Shown here one piece after another: positions 15,484-24,267 of a DNA stretch of 64,000 nucleotides (the first letter of the stretch is position 1; the number at the start of each line of letters is the position of its first letter). The notes beneath the pieces were generated by a model. That model saw only the letters and a list, made by a program, of their open reading frames with translations, was not told where the DNA came from and ran no database searches. The stretch is taken from contig CAZAXF010000002.1 of NCBI GenBank assembly GCA_964489055.1, positions 1 to 64,000 of the forward strand. The letters run 5' to 3'. Position numbers and translations under genes: made by a program. The DNA comes from 66-474 sp964489055 (lineage in GTDB: Bacteria > Pseudomonadota > Gammaproteobacteria > Xanthomonadales > Rhodanobacteraceae).

Positions 15484-15785
15484 GACAACCGCGGGATCAG
15501 GCTCGCTCGTTTCCACTTGCCCTGTGCACGCCGGTCGGGGGGACAACGGGAAATCCAGGCGCGGACCGGCTCACTCCGCCCCGGGTCCGGGTACGTTGAA
15601 CGATGCAGCCCCACCCCTCATCCAGACCCTCGCCTCCGCAAACGGCGCGGGGGAGAGGGCCTTTTCCGACGCCGCGTGAAAAGCATGACGAAACCTGAAG
15701 CCCTGACCGCCCGTTGCAACTACACGGAAGCGCAACACCGTTCATGCCAAGCTGGGCCGGTGGCAGATCGCAAACGAGGTGGAAC
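15484..15785. other. Intergenic with CCCTCTCCC-type repeat
   Basis: Around 15604-15665 cccacccctcatccagaccc to cgggggagagggcc is a variant of the interspersed repeat also seen at 26320, 26572, 40272 and 40426. No gene recognised. Confidence 0.5.
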
Positions 15786-16337
15786 ATGAAACGCATGGCC
15801 GGATCCGGTCAGGGGACCGTGGTCATACTTGCCGCGCTCGTGCTGTGGCTGGGCAGCGTCGCGCCGCTGGCTGCTGCCCCGGCCGCGCGGGCCGAGCCGT
15901 CCGTATCGGTGACGTTCGTCAATCCCGATCAGTTCACCGAGAACCGCCTGTTCGGCAGGCAGGACCGTTTCAATCACATCGATTACCTGGCGCAGCTCAA
16001 GGCCTACCTGATCAAGCGGGGACAGGCCATCCTCGAGCCGGGCCAGACACTGCACGTGAATATCACCGACATCAGGCTGGCTGGTGCGTACGAGCCCTGG
16101 CGCGGTCCGCAGTGGACCTATATACGCATGATGCGCGACCTCTATCCGCCGCGAATCGACCTGGACTTCAAGCTGACCGACCAGGACGGCGAAGTGCTGC
16201 GGCAGGGCAAACGCGAGTTGCGTGACCTGAACTACCTGCACAGTTCCCTGGCCACGCCGGCCGCGAAGGCGGAGCCGCTGTATTACGACAAGGCGCTGCT
16301 GAATCGATGGCTGAGTGGTGGGCCGGACAAGCTGTAA
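15786..16337 (+). CDS. DUF3016 family exported protein
   Basis: This is a 183-residue protein with a signal peptide (about 1-33, VVILAALVLWLGSVAPLAAA). The conserved DUF3016 body follows: VSVTFVNPDQFTENR, LHVNITDIRLAGAYEPW and MMRDLYPPRIDLDFKLTD, and near the end ELRDLNYL with LYYDKALLNRWL. The family is periplasmic and uncharacterised. It stands alone, with GTGGAAC before the ATG as a weak ribosome-binding site. An 11-G tract follows 20 bases after the stop. Confidence 0.85.
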   Translation: MKRMAGSGQGTVVILAALVLWLGSVAPLAAAPAARAEPSVSVTFVNPDQFTENRLFGRQDRFNHIDYLAQLKAYLIKRGQAILEPGQTLHVNITDIRLAGAYEPWRGPQWTYIRMMRDLYPPRIDLDFKLTDQDGEVLRQGKRELRDLNYLHSSLATPAAKAEPLYYDKALLNRWLSGGPDKL

Positions 16338-16670
16338 GAGCGGGGTGCTCGATACCGGGGGGGGGGGAGGCAATGACGCCTGCGCCCCTTGCGTCAATCC
16401 GCGATCCGTTCGGCCCGTGCCGTCCCGTTGCGCAACGCGCGTCGCTTGCCGCATACCCGGGATCGTAGCCGATGGGTTGGCCATGCACCGTCAGCGGCGG
16501 GTGGCTGACGCAGGCGTTGCCCGGGCGGTGGCACGGGAACACCACGCTCAGCCCGTCGTGGCGCGTGAGCGTGAAGGCCATCGCGTCGCCGGCCCTGAAC
16601 CAGCGCGGGCGGATAGAATGACGCGTCCGGTGCAATGCCCCGGTCCGCCCCTGCACCGCGTTGTCGATAC
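16338..16670. other. Intergenic with possible decayed minus-strand gene
   Basis: Eleven Gs lie at 16357-16367. On the minus strand the segment about 16620-16450 reads RAGDAMAFTLTRHDGLSVVF with Pro/Cys-rich continuation, which looks protein-like but has no clear start, stop or family. I do not call it a gene. Confidence 0.3.
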
Positions 16671-17753
16671 ATGAAACCCATGGATCAGGAAAGCCTGGCA
16701 CTGCCGCTCGCCGACCGTTTCCGGCGCAGCGTATTGATGGTGGTCATCGCGGTGGCCTTGCTGGGCACGCTCGCCGGCTGGTCGATCATGCGTGCGCGCG
16801 GCCTGTCTTCGGCGACGCTCGAAGCGGTGCAGGTGGCGAGCGGCGTGGTGCTGCTGACGCTGTTGTTGACGGCATGGTTGAAATGGCTGCCGCAGCGTTT
16901 GCTCGAATTGTCGTGCCTGGTCTTCGCGGCGGCGGTTTGCATCACCTGCATGGCGCTGCGCATGTATTCGCCGACCTTGGGCGCAGCCATCGACCTCGAG
17001 CCCTTGTACCTGTGGATTCCCATGGTGTACGTGCTCGCGTTCATGCTGACGCACCATCGGCTGGGGCTGGTCGTTTCGCTGTGCATCTTCGGCCTGTTCG
17101 TGCTGGTGAGCCTGCCGTACCTGGTGCTGCACTTCGATGGCCGCCATGCCAACTTCACCATCCAGTTGCACGTGGTCTCGGCCGCGTTGATCGCGACGCT
17201 GTATTTCTTTTCCACCTACCAGCACCGCCTGCGGCTGGTGCAGGTGAAGGCCGAGCAGTTTGCGCGGCTGTCCAACACCGATGACCTGACGCGCTTGCCG
17301 AATCGACGCCACATGGCGGCGATGATCGGCGCCGCGCTGGAACCTGCCGCCGAAGGGCGCCGTTTCGCGGTGATGCTGCTTGACATCGACCACTTCAAGC
17401 AAATCAACGACCGCCTCGGGCATGTCGCGGGCGATGCGGCACTCGTCGGCCTCGCCGAATCTGCCAACGAGGTGCTGCGGGGCAAGGGCGCGCTCGCGCG
17501 TTGGGGTGGTGACGAGTTCATGGCGCTGGTGCGCGATGTCGATGCAGCCGCGGCAGAACGCCTCGCGCGGACGTTGTGTTCCCGTATCGCCGCTGCCGCG
17601 AAGACGGACGACCGGACCCTGACGATCAGTTGCGGCGTCACGCTCGCCCGCAAGGGCGACAGCATAGACAGCCTGGTGCAGCGGGCCGATGCGGCGTTGT
17701 ACGCGGCCAAGCGGGGAGGGCGCGCCCGGGTGGAGATCATTGCAGCGAGTTGA
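16671..17753 (+). CDS. Diguanylate cyclase with seven-helix-type membrane sensor
   Basis: This is a 360-residue protein. Residues about 18-180 hold five to six membrane helices. The GGDEF domain spans about 195-355, with NTDDLTRLPNRRHM at its start, DIDHFKQINDRLGH and the active-site RWGGDEFMALV. It makes the second messenger c-di-GMP. No RXXD inhibitory site is obvious before the GGDEF (the preceding segment is NEVLRGKGALARW). The start at 16671 precedes MDQESLALPLADRF. The gene end overlaps the convergent lipoprotein gene by 17 bases. Confidence 0.92.
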   Translation: MKPMDQESLALPLADRFRRSVLMVVIAVALLGTLAGWSIMRARGLSSATLEAVQVASGVVLLTLLLTAWLKWLPQRLLELSCLVFAAAVCITCMALRMYSPTLGAAIDLEPLYLWIPMVYVLAFMLTHHRLGLVVSLCIFGLFVLVSLPYLVLHFDGRHANFTIQLHVVSAALIATLYFFSTYQHRLRLVQVKAEQFARLSNTDDLTRLPNRRHMAAMIGAALEPAAEGRRFAVMLLDIDHFKQINDRLGHVAGDAALVGLAESANEVLRGKGALARWGGDEFMALVRDVDAAAAERLARTLCSRIAAAAKTDDRTLTISCGVTLARKGDSIDSLVQRADAALYAAKRGGRARVEIIAAS

Positions 17754-18900
17754 GGTGCCGCAGCTTGGCGGCGTAGATCGCGCGCGATTCCGGGGTGGTG
17801 CTGTTCTTCTTCGCCAGTTCCAGTTGCTTGCGGGCGCGGCGTACATCGCCGAGGTGCAGGGCGGCCCTGGCCAGCTCGAAGTGCGACGCGACATCGTAGG
17901 GACGCTGCGAGAGCGCCTTTTCGAACCACCGTGCTGCCTCCTTGAACCGGCCGGCCTGCATTGCCTTCATGCCGAGGTCATAGAAGTGGAACGGCGGATG
18001 TCGCTGGATCCGGGCCAGCCTTTTTTCCAGTTGCCGCGCTTCCGCGGTGCGGCCGTGCGCGGCGAGTATTTGCGACAGGTTGGACAGTGCCGAGATGTTG
18101 TCGGGCTCGCGTTGCAGGGCGTAGCGCAGGGCGCGTTCGGCGGGCGCCGGGAGCTTGCGCTCGAGGTAGATGACGCCGAGCGTGTTGGCGGCGTTCGCAA
18201 ATCCGGGATCAGCCGTGAGTGCCGCGCGGGCGAACCAGTAGGCACGATCGAGGTAGCCATTGACCATCACCTCGGCCGCGCGGTTGTTCATGTACATCGC
18301 GACGATCGTGTGTTCCGGAATCGGCCGCGACGCCGTGTTCACCACCTCCGGTGGCGGCAGGAAATCCACGATCAGCGGCGTCCCACTGCTGGGCAGGAGC
18401 CTGGAACTGCGCCGGTAGGGACCCAGCACCAGATTGACGTGCTGGCTCAAGATGCTGAACCGGCCATCGCGCGACCAGGTGTCAAGGTCATATACGTCCT
18501 GGTATGTCACGTGGATGCCGAGTTGCTTGGCCAGCGCGGCGGCCATGATCACCAGTGACAGGCAGTTGCCCTCGCGCACCGCGAAGGTTTGCGACGCGGT
18601 CCGGGTCATCTCCGAGTCGTAATCGATCCGCAGTGTTCCACGCAATGCGTCGAGGAGCGTCAGTCGCAGATCGTGGCGACGGGTATCGGGCACGATTTCC
18701 GTGTCAAGGAAGTGCCGCATCGAAGTGTCGACGGCAAAAATCGCCCGGCTGTCGATCGGCTCGGCCGGTGGCTTGAACAAGGCGTCCTGGAACAGCGGCT
18801 CAACGTCGCTGGTCCGGGCGGTGGGCAGATGTGCGCAACCAGCCAGTGACACCACGGACAGGGTGACGCCAACCCACAGCGACCGCATGAAGGCTTTCAT
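17737..18900 (-). CDS. Lipoprotein with transglutaminase-like domain and TPR repeats
   Basis: This is a 387-residue protein. The lipobox is VVSLAGC (C22). Residues about 50-185 carry a transglutaminase-like triad: C113 in REGNCLSLVIMAAAL, H154 in ILSQHVNL and D179 in PLIVDF. From about 195 to 370 there are TPR repeats (ANTLGVIYLERKLPAPAERA, ALSNLSQILAAHGR, HFELARAALHLGDVRRA). Such lipoproteins are found in Xanthomonadales and may process or scaffold envelope proteins. It is monocistronic, converging on the diguanylate cyclase gene. Confidence 0.82.
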   Translation of the reverse strand: MKAFMRSLWVGVTLSVVSLAGCAHLPTARTSDVEPLFQDALFKPPAEPIDSRAIFAVDTSMRHFLDTEIVPDTRRHDLRLTLLDALRGTLRIDYDSEMTRTASQTFAVREGNCLSLVIMAAALAKQLGIHVTYQDVYDLDTWSRDGRFSILSQHVNLVLGPYRRSSRLLPSSGTPLIVDFLPPPEVVNTASRPIPEHTIVAMYMNNRAAEVMVNGYLDRAYWFARAALTADPGFANAANTLGVIYLERKLPAPAERALRYALQREPDNISALSNLSQILAAHGRTAEARQLEKRLARIQRHPPFHFYDLGMKAMQAGRFKEAARWFEKALSQRPYDVASHFELARAALHLGDVRRARKQLELAKKNSTTPESRAIYAAKLRHLNSLQ

Positions 18901-19366
18901 CTGTGCCTCCGCAGCCGGTCCGTATCATGCAATGACCTGCTGCAGGGACACTATACACCTTGGCCGTTGGCGGCATCCGACGCTGCAAGGGTCGCGCGGT
19001 GGCGATGCCGGGGTATGCGCGACGATTCCTGCACGAACTGGATCGCAACCAGCGGTCCCGAAAAAGGGGGACGGGGTTGGTTCATTGAGCCTTGCCGGAT
19101 TGGTCGCCAGTCACTTGCCCGCACGAAACGTGCCGGTACTGCACCGTTCCGGGGCAAATTCGGGGCCAGAACCCGGGGGATGACATCGGGAATTGTCACC
19201 CGTGTATGCATCTATCGGCACCTGGCTGGTGACGGGATTGTTGATCATCTCCGTCCCCTTTTCTGGTTTGACCATCGGGAACCGGGCTCCTACGCTGGCT
19301 GTTCACCCATGAAAAGCGTTGTCCGGCCCCTCGGTGGCGCTGGCCCTGCGCACCGGAGGGAAAACC
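18901..19366. other. Intergenic with MITE-like element
   Basis: It contains the divergent promoters of the lipoprotein and the MetE-like gene, plus the inverted-repeat element at 19061-19264. The last bases give CCGGAGGG as ribosome-binding site for 19367. Confidence 0.5.
19061..19264. mobile_element. MITE-like element with AAAAGGGGACGG inverted ends
   Basis: The left end aaaaagggggacggggttgg is mirrored on the right by ccgtccccttttct. The 204-base interior has no gene but includes gcacgaaacgtgc and other short palindromes. AAAAGGGGACGG ends are common in non-autonomous elements that accompany RAYT genes. No target-site duplication is evident. Confidence 0.6.
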
Positions 19367-20446
19367 ATGACGATCGCAACCGAACCCATCGGCAGCATCC
19401 CGCGTCCGCCCGAGCTGCTTGCCGCGCTGCGCGAATCGCAGGCGGGCGATCTGGCGCCGGAACAACTCGAGCAGCAATATCGCCGGGCCGTTGAAGACAC
19501 CATCCGCCGCTTCGAGGAAACCGGATCCCCGGTGGTCAGCGACGGCGAGCAGCGCAAGGCCAGCTTCGCCACGTATCCACTCGAAGGCCTGGAGAACCTC
19601 GCCGCCGACGGGGTGACGATTCCCTTCGCCGATGGTCACGTGCGCCAGTTGCCGCGGCTGACGAGCGGGCCGTTCCGATACGGCGTCAAGGCCGACCGCT
19701 TCCTGCGCGAGGCGATCGAAATCGCGCGTGCGCCGGTGAAGCAGGCGGTCATCGCGCCTTCCGCGCTCAGTCTTCTGTACCCGCAGCAGGGCGTACCGGA
19801 TTACGACGAGCAACAGTTCCTCGATGACCTGGTCGACGAGTCAAGCTCGGAGATCCGCGCCTGTCTCGACGCGGGCGCGTACGTGGTGCAGCTCGACTTC
19901 ACCGAGGGCCGCCTGGCGGTCAAGCTGGATCCATCCAAGGCGTTGCTGCGGCGTTTCGTGGACATCAACAACCGGGTGCTCGAGCGCTTCTCCGATGCCG
20001 AACGGCAACGCATCGGCATCCACACCTGCCCCGGCGCCGACGAGGACGCCGCCCACAGCAGCGACGTGGACTACGCCGAGCTCCTGCCCGACCTGTTCCG
20101 GATCCGCGCCGGCCGTTTCTACATGGCGCTGGCCGGCGAGCAGGACCGGCGCCGCGTGCTCGGGATCGTGCGCGAGACTTCGCGCGACGACCAACGCGTG
20201 TTCGTGGGGGTCATCGACCCCAACAACCCGAGCATCGAGACCGCCGACGAAGTGATGGAGCGCGTGCTGGAAGCGGCGGAATTCGTGCCGCTTGCGCGGC
20301 TGGGAACCACCGACGATTGCGGCTTCTCGCCGTTCGGCGACGATACCTCGACCGCGCGTGACACCGCGTTTGCCAAGATCCGGGCACGAATGGAAGGCAC
20401 GCGGCTGGCCGCCGAGCGGCTCGACCGCCAAGGCACGAACGGGTAG
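19367..20446 (+). CDS. Cobalamin-independent methionine synthase (MetE C-domain) family protein
   Basis: This is a 359-residue protein, half the size of MetE and corresponding to its catalytic C-terminal domain. The start is EPIGSIPRPPELLAALR, and GSPVVSDGEQRKASFATYP matches the D-G-E/Q substrate region. Zinc ligands are suggested by GIHTCPGADED (His-X-Cys) and later DDCGFSPFGDD (Cys). Members of this family include methyltransferases other than methionine synthase, such as epoxyalkane:CoM transferase-like enzymes. It is transcribed alone with a strong ribosome-binding site (GGAGGG). Confidence 0.85.
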   Translation: MTIATEPIGSIPRPPELLAALRESQAGDLAPEQLEQQYRRAVEDTIRRFEETGSPVVSDGEQRKASFATYPLEGLENLAADGVTIPFADGHVRQLPRLTSGPFRYGVKADRFLREAIEIARAPVKQAVIAPSALSLLYPQQGVPDYDEQQFLDDLVDESSSEIRACLDAGAYVVQLDFTEGRLAVKLDPSKALLRRFVDINNRVLERFSDAERQRIGIHTCPGADEDAAHSSDVDYAELLPDLFRIRAGRFYMALAGEQDRRRVLGIVRETSRDDQRVFVGVIDPNNPSIETADEVMERVLEAAEFVPLARLGTTDDCGFSPFGDDTSTARDTAFAKIRARMEGTRLAAERLDRQGTNG

Positions 20447-20502
20447 GGCACGATCGGCGATACGGAAGATACGGAAGGAGGGTCGCTGCGCGTCGCGAGG
20501 TC

Positions 20503-20600
20503 CACGGCGGGCAGTGCCCGCCCTACGCCATGCGCGTAATCGCGTGCGGTGGCAATCGCGAGCTTCGGGCAGGGCGGACATTGTCCGCCACAAACCCCGC
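20503..20600 (+). repeat. Compound repeat, copy 1 (left of PEP-CTERM gene)
   Basis: The pieces tccacggcgggcagtgcccg and agggcggacattgtccgcc recur in the same order and direction at 21793-21865. Each piece is itself a palindrome (ggcgggcagtgcccgcc; ggcggacattgtccgcc). Confidence 0.7.
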
Positions 20601-20751
20601 GCACCGATCGCGGTGGCTTTCATTCGTGCGGGCACGGGCTTCGTCATTCGCTGGTGTTGCGGGCGTCGAGCCATTCGTTCCGCGCGCCTTGCGATTCGTG
20701 ACCGCCGGAACCGGGCGGGGCGGGCGCAGAGGGGCGGGGCAGCCAGATCGA

Positions 20752-20786
20752 CAATGAAAAGGGGCCGCAGTGGAAGCTGCGGCCCC
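20752..20786 (-). terminator. Intrinsic terminator of the PEP-CTERM gene
   Basis: On the minus strand ggggccgcag, loop cttcca, ctgcggcccc is followed by TTTTCATTG. A perfect ten-pair stem and a T-rich tail lie 45 bases after the stop. Confidence 0.8.
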
Positions 20787-20831
20787 GGGATCGTCTCGCG
20801 TCCTTGACACCGAACGTGTCAGGTGCGCACC

Positions 20832-21419
20832 TCAGGCGGACGTGGCCTTCCGGCGCCGCCAGACCAGCACCCCGATCGCGCCAAGGCCCAACATCAGGAA
20901 GGGCCAGCCGGCCGGTTCGGGCACGTCGACCCGGTTGACGCCGAGGGAAACACCGCCGCGGTTGTCGCCAAGGTGGTCGTCGTAGATGTAGAACAGGACG
21001 TCGCCCGGGGCACCGAGCGTGAACAGCTGGGAGTAGATCCCGGCATGCGCGAATGACTGGGCCGCGGTAGCGAAGTAGCTGCCGTCGGGGTTGGGGCCAT
21101 AGCCGCCGTTGCCGGCCGAGTCGCCGAAGTAGAAGGTTTCCGACCCGACGACGATGACGGCGCTGTTTTCCCAACCCTGCCTGCAGTGCGTGCCGTCGTC
21201 ATCGCAACCGGACTCGTGATTCCAGCGGCTGAACGCCGTGTACTCGTCCTGGACGAAGGTGACACGATACGTGCCTGCATCGAGGTTCAGGCTCTCGGCG
21301 GTCGAACCATCCGTCGAGGCGTTGTCATGGCCGTGCAGGTTGACGATGGTCGCCCCGGCGGGCGCAGCGAAGGCCAGCGCCATCACGGTCGCGATGGCGT
21401 AGATGGTCAGCTTGTGCAT
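20832..21419 (-). CDS. PEP-CTERM sorting domain protein
   Basis: This is a 195-residue protein with a signal peptide (1-24, IYAIATVMALAFAAPAGA) and a beta-rich middle containing a Cys pair (SGCDDDGTHC). The sorting tail is VPEPAGWPFLMLGLGAIG followed by VLVWRRRK: a V-P-E-P motif, a membrane helix and a basic cluster. PEP-CTERM proteins are processed by an exosortase (EpsH/XrtA type) that must be encoded elsewhere, and typically end up in the exopolysaccharide matrix. The body (YRVTFVQDEYTAFSRWN, DVLFYIYDDHLGDNRGGVSL) is that of a small extracellular beta-sandwich. It is flanked by direct repeats and has its own terminator. Confidence 0.9.
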   Translation of the reverse strand: MHKLTIYAIATVMALAFAAPAGATIVNLHGHDNASTDGSTAESLNLDAGTYRVTFVQDEYTAFSRWNHESGCDDDGTHCRQGWENSAVIVVGSETFYFGDSAGNGGYGPNPDGSYFATAAQSFAHAGIYSQLFTLGAPGDVLFYIYDDHLGDNRGGVSLGVNRVDVPEPAGWPFLMLGLGAIGVLVWRRRKATSA

Positions 21420-21906
21420 GAGAACTCCCCTGTGGAGATGCGGAACGTTGCCATGGAATGGAAGCAGGATTCGGGCCAACCATACGAATGTCCATGAATA
21501 CAACAGGTTACAAAATTTGACTGGGAGTCAACCCGGACAAAATGTAAGAAATCTCGACACTTTTCCATGCATATTGACCAGGCGCGGAGCGAGGACGCCT
21601 CGATTGCACCCGCGGGTCAGGGCCCGTTCGTGCGCCGAGCGCACGCTACGGATCGCGCGTGATGCAACGGAGCCGGAGAACGCGTGCGTTGCGTCCGATG
21701 GAAGTTTGCGGGAGGTGGGCCTGCGGGCGCGCTTGCCTTTCGATGCATGGATCGGCGCTCGTGGGTTGCGGGGTGGGTTCCGTCCGCCGTTGAATCCACG
21801 GCGGGCGGTGCCCGCCCTGCGCCAGCAGGTGCCCTGAAATGTAGGGCGGACATTGTCCGCCGACGTTTTTGCGACGGGTTTGCGCTCCGACGTTGTCGAA
21901 GGGATG
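21420..21906. other. Intergenic with second compound repeat
   Basis: The first 120 bases are the leader of the PEP-CTERM gene and are unusually A/T rich (for example tacaaaattt and aaaatgtaagaaatctcg). A second compound repeat lies at 21793-21865. No gene recognised. Confidence 0.55.
21793..21865 (+). repeat. Compound repeat, copy 2 (right of PEP-CTERM gene)
   Basis: tccacggcgggcggtgcccg and agggcggacattgtccgcc are in the same order and orientation as the copy at 20503-20600. The PEP-CTERM gene therefore lies between two direct repeats about 1.3 kb apart. Confidence 0.7.
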
Positions 21907-23286
21907 TCAGTGGCTTTTGCTCCTTTGCGCCGCGCATTGGGCGGGCAGCAGGGCGAGCAGTTCCAGCGCCTCGCCGGTGTCGCGATCCTGCAGCGTGGCG
22001 CAGGCGTGCGCGCCGGCGACGTCGAGGTGCACGGTGGTGAGGCGAAGGCGCCGCTGGACGGGTCCTTCGGTGGCGCGGATGCTCTGCACCTTGGCCAGCG
22101 GCACCCAGGTGGTGGTTGCACGAAGGCGGCCGCGGCGCGCCGCGACGTAGCGCTCGTCGGTACCGATGGCGAGCAGGCGCATGCTCAGCGGCGCCTTCCA
22201 GACGGCGCGTGCCGGAGGTCGCAACGAGCACTGCGGAGCCTCGGGGGCCACGTTCGCGATGATGGCCTTGCCCGCTTCGAGAGGCCCGACGGCAAGCAGC
22301 GGGCGTGACACGGCGCCTTCTGCGCGGTTTTCCCTGGTCACCTTGCCTCCGGCCACCTCCACCTCGACGCGACACCAGCCGAAACGACGCCACAGCAGCG
22401 GCTGGTGCAGCCGCACGAGCTGGATGCGGTCGCGACTGATGGTCTCCGAGGTCGTTTGCACCAGTCCCGAGCGCAGCTGGAAACCGGTGTCGGTGGCGTG
22501 GATGGTGAGCCGGTAGTCGCCGTTGAAGCGCTTCCACAGCGCACCGGCAAGGCCGATGATCGGCCAGATGCCGGCCGCGGCGATGATCCGGGCCGCCGCG
22601 GGATACATCGTGAGTCCGATGGCGAACGCCGCGCACACCACCACGGCGGCGAGGCCGACGCCGGCCGTGAGCGTGCCGAGCACCAGCCGGATGGTGCCCG
22701 TGACCGCGAGCGCTTCGCCCGTTCCCAGCACCTCGTCCGTCCCGATGCCGGGTGCCGGCGCCGCAACCGCTCCAGCCACCTGCGCGGTTTCGCCGGCTTC
22801 TTCGCGCTCGGCCCGGGCAATGGCGAGCAGTTCATCGCGAAGCTGCGTGGCGTGCGCCAGCGTCAGGCATGCAAGGCGTCCGGTGTCGCCACCGCTGCCG
22901 GCCATGCGAAGACGCAGCTCGGCCAGGCCCAGCACCCGCGCGAGTCCACTCTGCGCGATGTCGATGGCCTGCACGCGATTCAACGGGTAGCGGCTGGAAC
23001 TGCGCTTGAGGAGGCCGCTTTCGATGTGCAGGACGCCGTCGACCAGGCGCCAGCGCGTCACCAGCCAGGTCACGACGCCCGCCGCGATCGCGACGGCGAT
23101 CGCGATGAGCTCCCAGCGCCGATCGCCATGCGCCTGCTGGCTGCCGATGAAACCCACGAAAATGATGATGGCGACCGAAATCAGGTGCTGGCCGGCGCGC
23201 ACCACGGGCGAAAGCGGGTGCAGGCGTTGCCACGGCGTGGTCGCATGCGGATCGGCGTTGGCCGGTGGCAGGTCCGGTGCGTTCAC
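21907..23286 (-). CDS. Membrane protein with three bacterial PH (bPH2) domains, YdbT-like
   Basis: This is a 459-residue protein starting at a GTG that overlaps the stop of the preceding gene by four bases. It has paired membrane helices near residues 25-65, 185-235 and a few shorter ones, alternating with bPH2 domains. Each of these carries the pattern of an aromatic/basic start (RWRLVDGVLHIESGLL; YRLTIHATDTGFQLRSGLVQ; AIGTDERYVAARRGRLR) followed by VPLAKVQSI-type strands. With the shorter YdbS-like partner it forms the two-gene YdbS/YdbT module, known in Bacillus and others and linked to membrane stress and antimicrobial tolerance. Confidence 0.85.
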   Translation of the reverse strand: MNAPDLPPANADPHATTPWQRLHPLSPVVRAGQHLISVAIIIFVGFIGSQQAHGDRRWELIAIAVAIAAGVVTWLVTRWRLVDGVLHIESGLLKRSSSRYPLNRVQAIDIAQSGLARVLGLAELRLRMAGSGGDTGRLACLTLAHATQLRDELLAIARAEREEAGETAQVAGAVAAPAPGIGTDEVLGTGEALAVTGTIRLVLGTLTAGVGLAAVVVCAAFAIGLTMYPAAARIIAAAGIWPIIGLAGALWKRFNGDYRLTIHATDTGFQLRSGLVQTTSETISRDRIQLVRLHQPLLWRRFGWCRVEVEVAGGKVTRENRAEGAVSRPLLAVGPLEAGKAIIANVAPEAPQCSLRPPARAVWKAPLSMRLLAIGTDERYVAARRGRLRATTTWVPLAKVQSIRATEGPVQRRLRLTTVHLDVAGAHACATLQDRDTGEALELLALLPAQCAAQRSKSH

Positions 23287-23774
23287 AGCCCGGCCAGGCG
23301 CGCTTCGCCGAGTTTGCTCAGGGCATCGCGCAGGCGCTGCGCTTCCTCGCGGCCGAGCCCTGGAATCACGGCGTCGCTGGCGGCCGCCGCCGTGTGCATG
23401 TGCAAGGTATTGATGCCGAACATGCGCTCGAACGGCCCGGCCACGACATCCACGAACTGCATCCGTCCGTAGGGCACCACCGAAAGCCGCCGTATCATCA
23501 GGCCGCGCGTGACCATCAGGTCGTCGTCGCGTTCGAGGTATTGCCAGGAATGGACCCGCCGACGCACCACGCGCAACGCGACCAGCGCCAGGCAGAACAC
23601 GACGGCGGCAGCGGCAAGCCCCAGCCACCATGTCGTGTGCATGCCGACCGCCGTACCCGCGGCGACGATCGCGACCACGGAAACGATGGCGACCTGCACG
23701 CGCCGCATGCGCCAGAGTTGCGGCGATGGGCGAAGCCACTCACTGCCTGCATCAAAGTCGTTCAGGGAAGACAT
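23283..23774 (-). CDS. bPH2 domain membrane protein, YdbS-like
   Basis: This is a 163-residue protein. Two membrane helices (about 27-47 and 51-71) are followed by one bPH2 domain (DDDLMVTRGLMIRRLSVVPY, GRMQFVDVVAGPFERMFGIN). It is the short partner in front of the three-domain protein at 21907 and is translationally coupled to it through a GTGA overlap. Confidence 0.88.
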   Translation of the reverse strand: MSSLNDFDAGSEWLRPSPQLWRMRRVQVAIVSVVAIVAAGTAVGMHTTWWLGLAAAAVVFCLALVALRVVRRRVHSWQYLERDDDLMVTRGLMIRRLSVVPYGRMQFVDVVAGPFERMFGINTLHMHTAAAASDAVIPGLGREEAQRLRDALSKLGEARLAGL

Positions 23775-24267
23775 GGTTTTCGGGCCACGATGGTCGGGGG
23801 TATGAGAATCCAGATTATCCGTGTTTGTCGCCTGACTGGTTCCCTGTCTCCATCCCGGGGCCGGATCGGGACCGTTCCCCGGTCACGTTGGCGTTGCAAT
23901 GCTCTCTCCGCCCCGGTCATGGCCGGGCCGGCGGCTGTTCCATCCGCGATACCGATGGATAGATGCGCCCATCCCGGGGCTCGCCCTGCGGGCCATCGGC
24001 TGCGCCGATGTTCGCTCCGGCGACCTGCCTCCGCAGTCGGGTTCTCGCTCCGGGAGCTCCGAATGGCGTACGGGGTGGGTATCATGCCGAGTCACGGGCC
24101 CGTGCGTCCATCCGGCTCGCGTCGAGTCCCGCCGGGCTTGAATTCACCGCATCGCCCGTGCCCCGGTGGTCGTCGGCGAGGAATGCCGGCCGCACGTTGG
24201 CGCCGGTTGCTTCGACAACACGTGATGTGATTGACTGGGCGTTTATGACTGTCGAAAGTGGAGCTTC
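23775..24267. other. Intergenic, weak REP-like palindromes
   Basis: The stretch shares blocks with the 14826 REP, for example tcccgggg near 23856 and gggttctcgctccgggagct at 24042-24061. It probably carries the promoter of putP close to 24200-24260. No gene recognised. Confidence 0.45.

Larger units (their letters stand above)
20447..20831. other. Intergenic with GGCGGGCAGTGCCCGCC repeat and terminator
   Basis: A compound repeat runs about 20503-20600 (ggcgggcagtgcccgccc then ggcggacattgtccgcc). A second copy lies past the PEP-CTERM gene. The gene's terminator is at 20757-20786. No coding sequence recognised. Confidence 0.6.

Noticed and set aside
16394..16701. A possible minus-strand protein-coding relic with AMAFTLTRHDGLSVVF.
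   Set aside because: It looks partly protein-like, but there is no clear start, no family, and the end runs into the DUF3016 gene. The evidence is too weak to call a gene.
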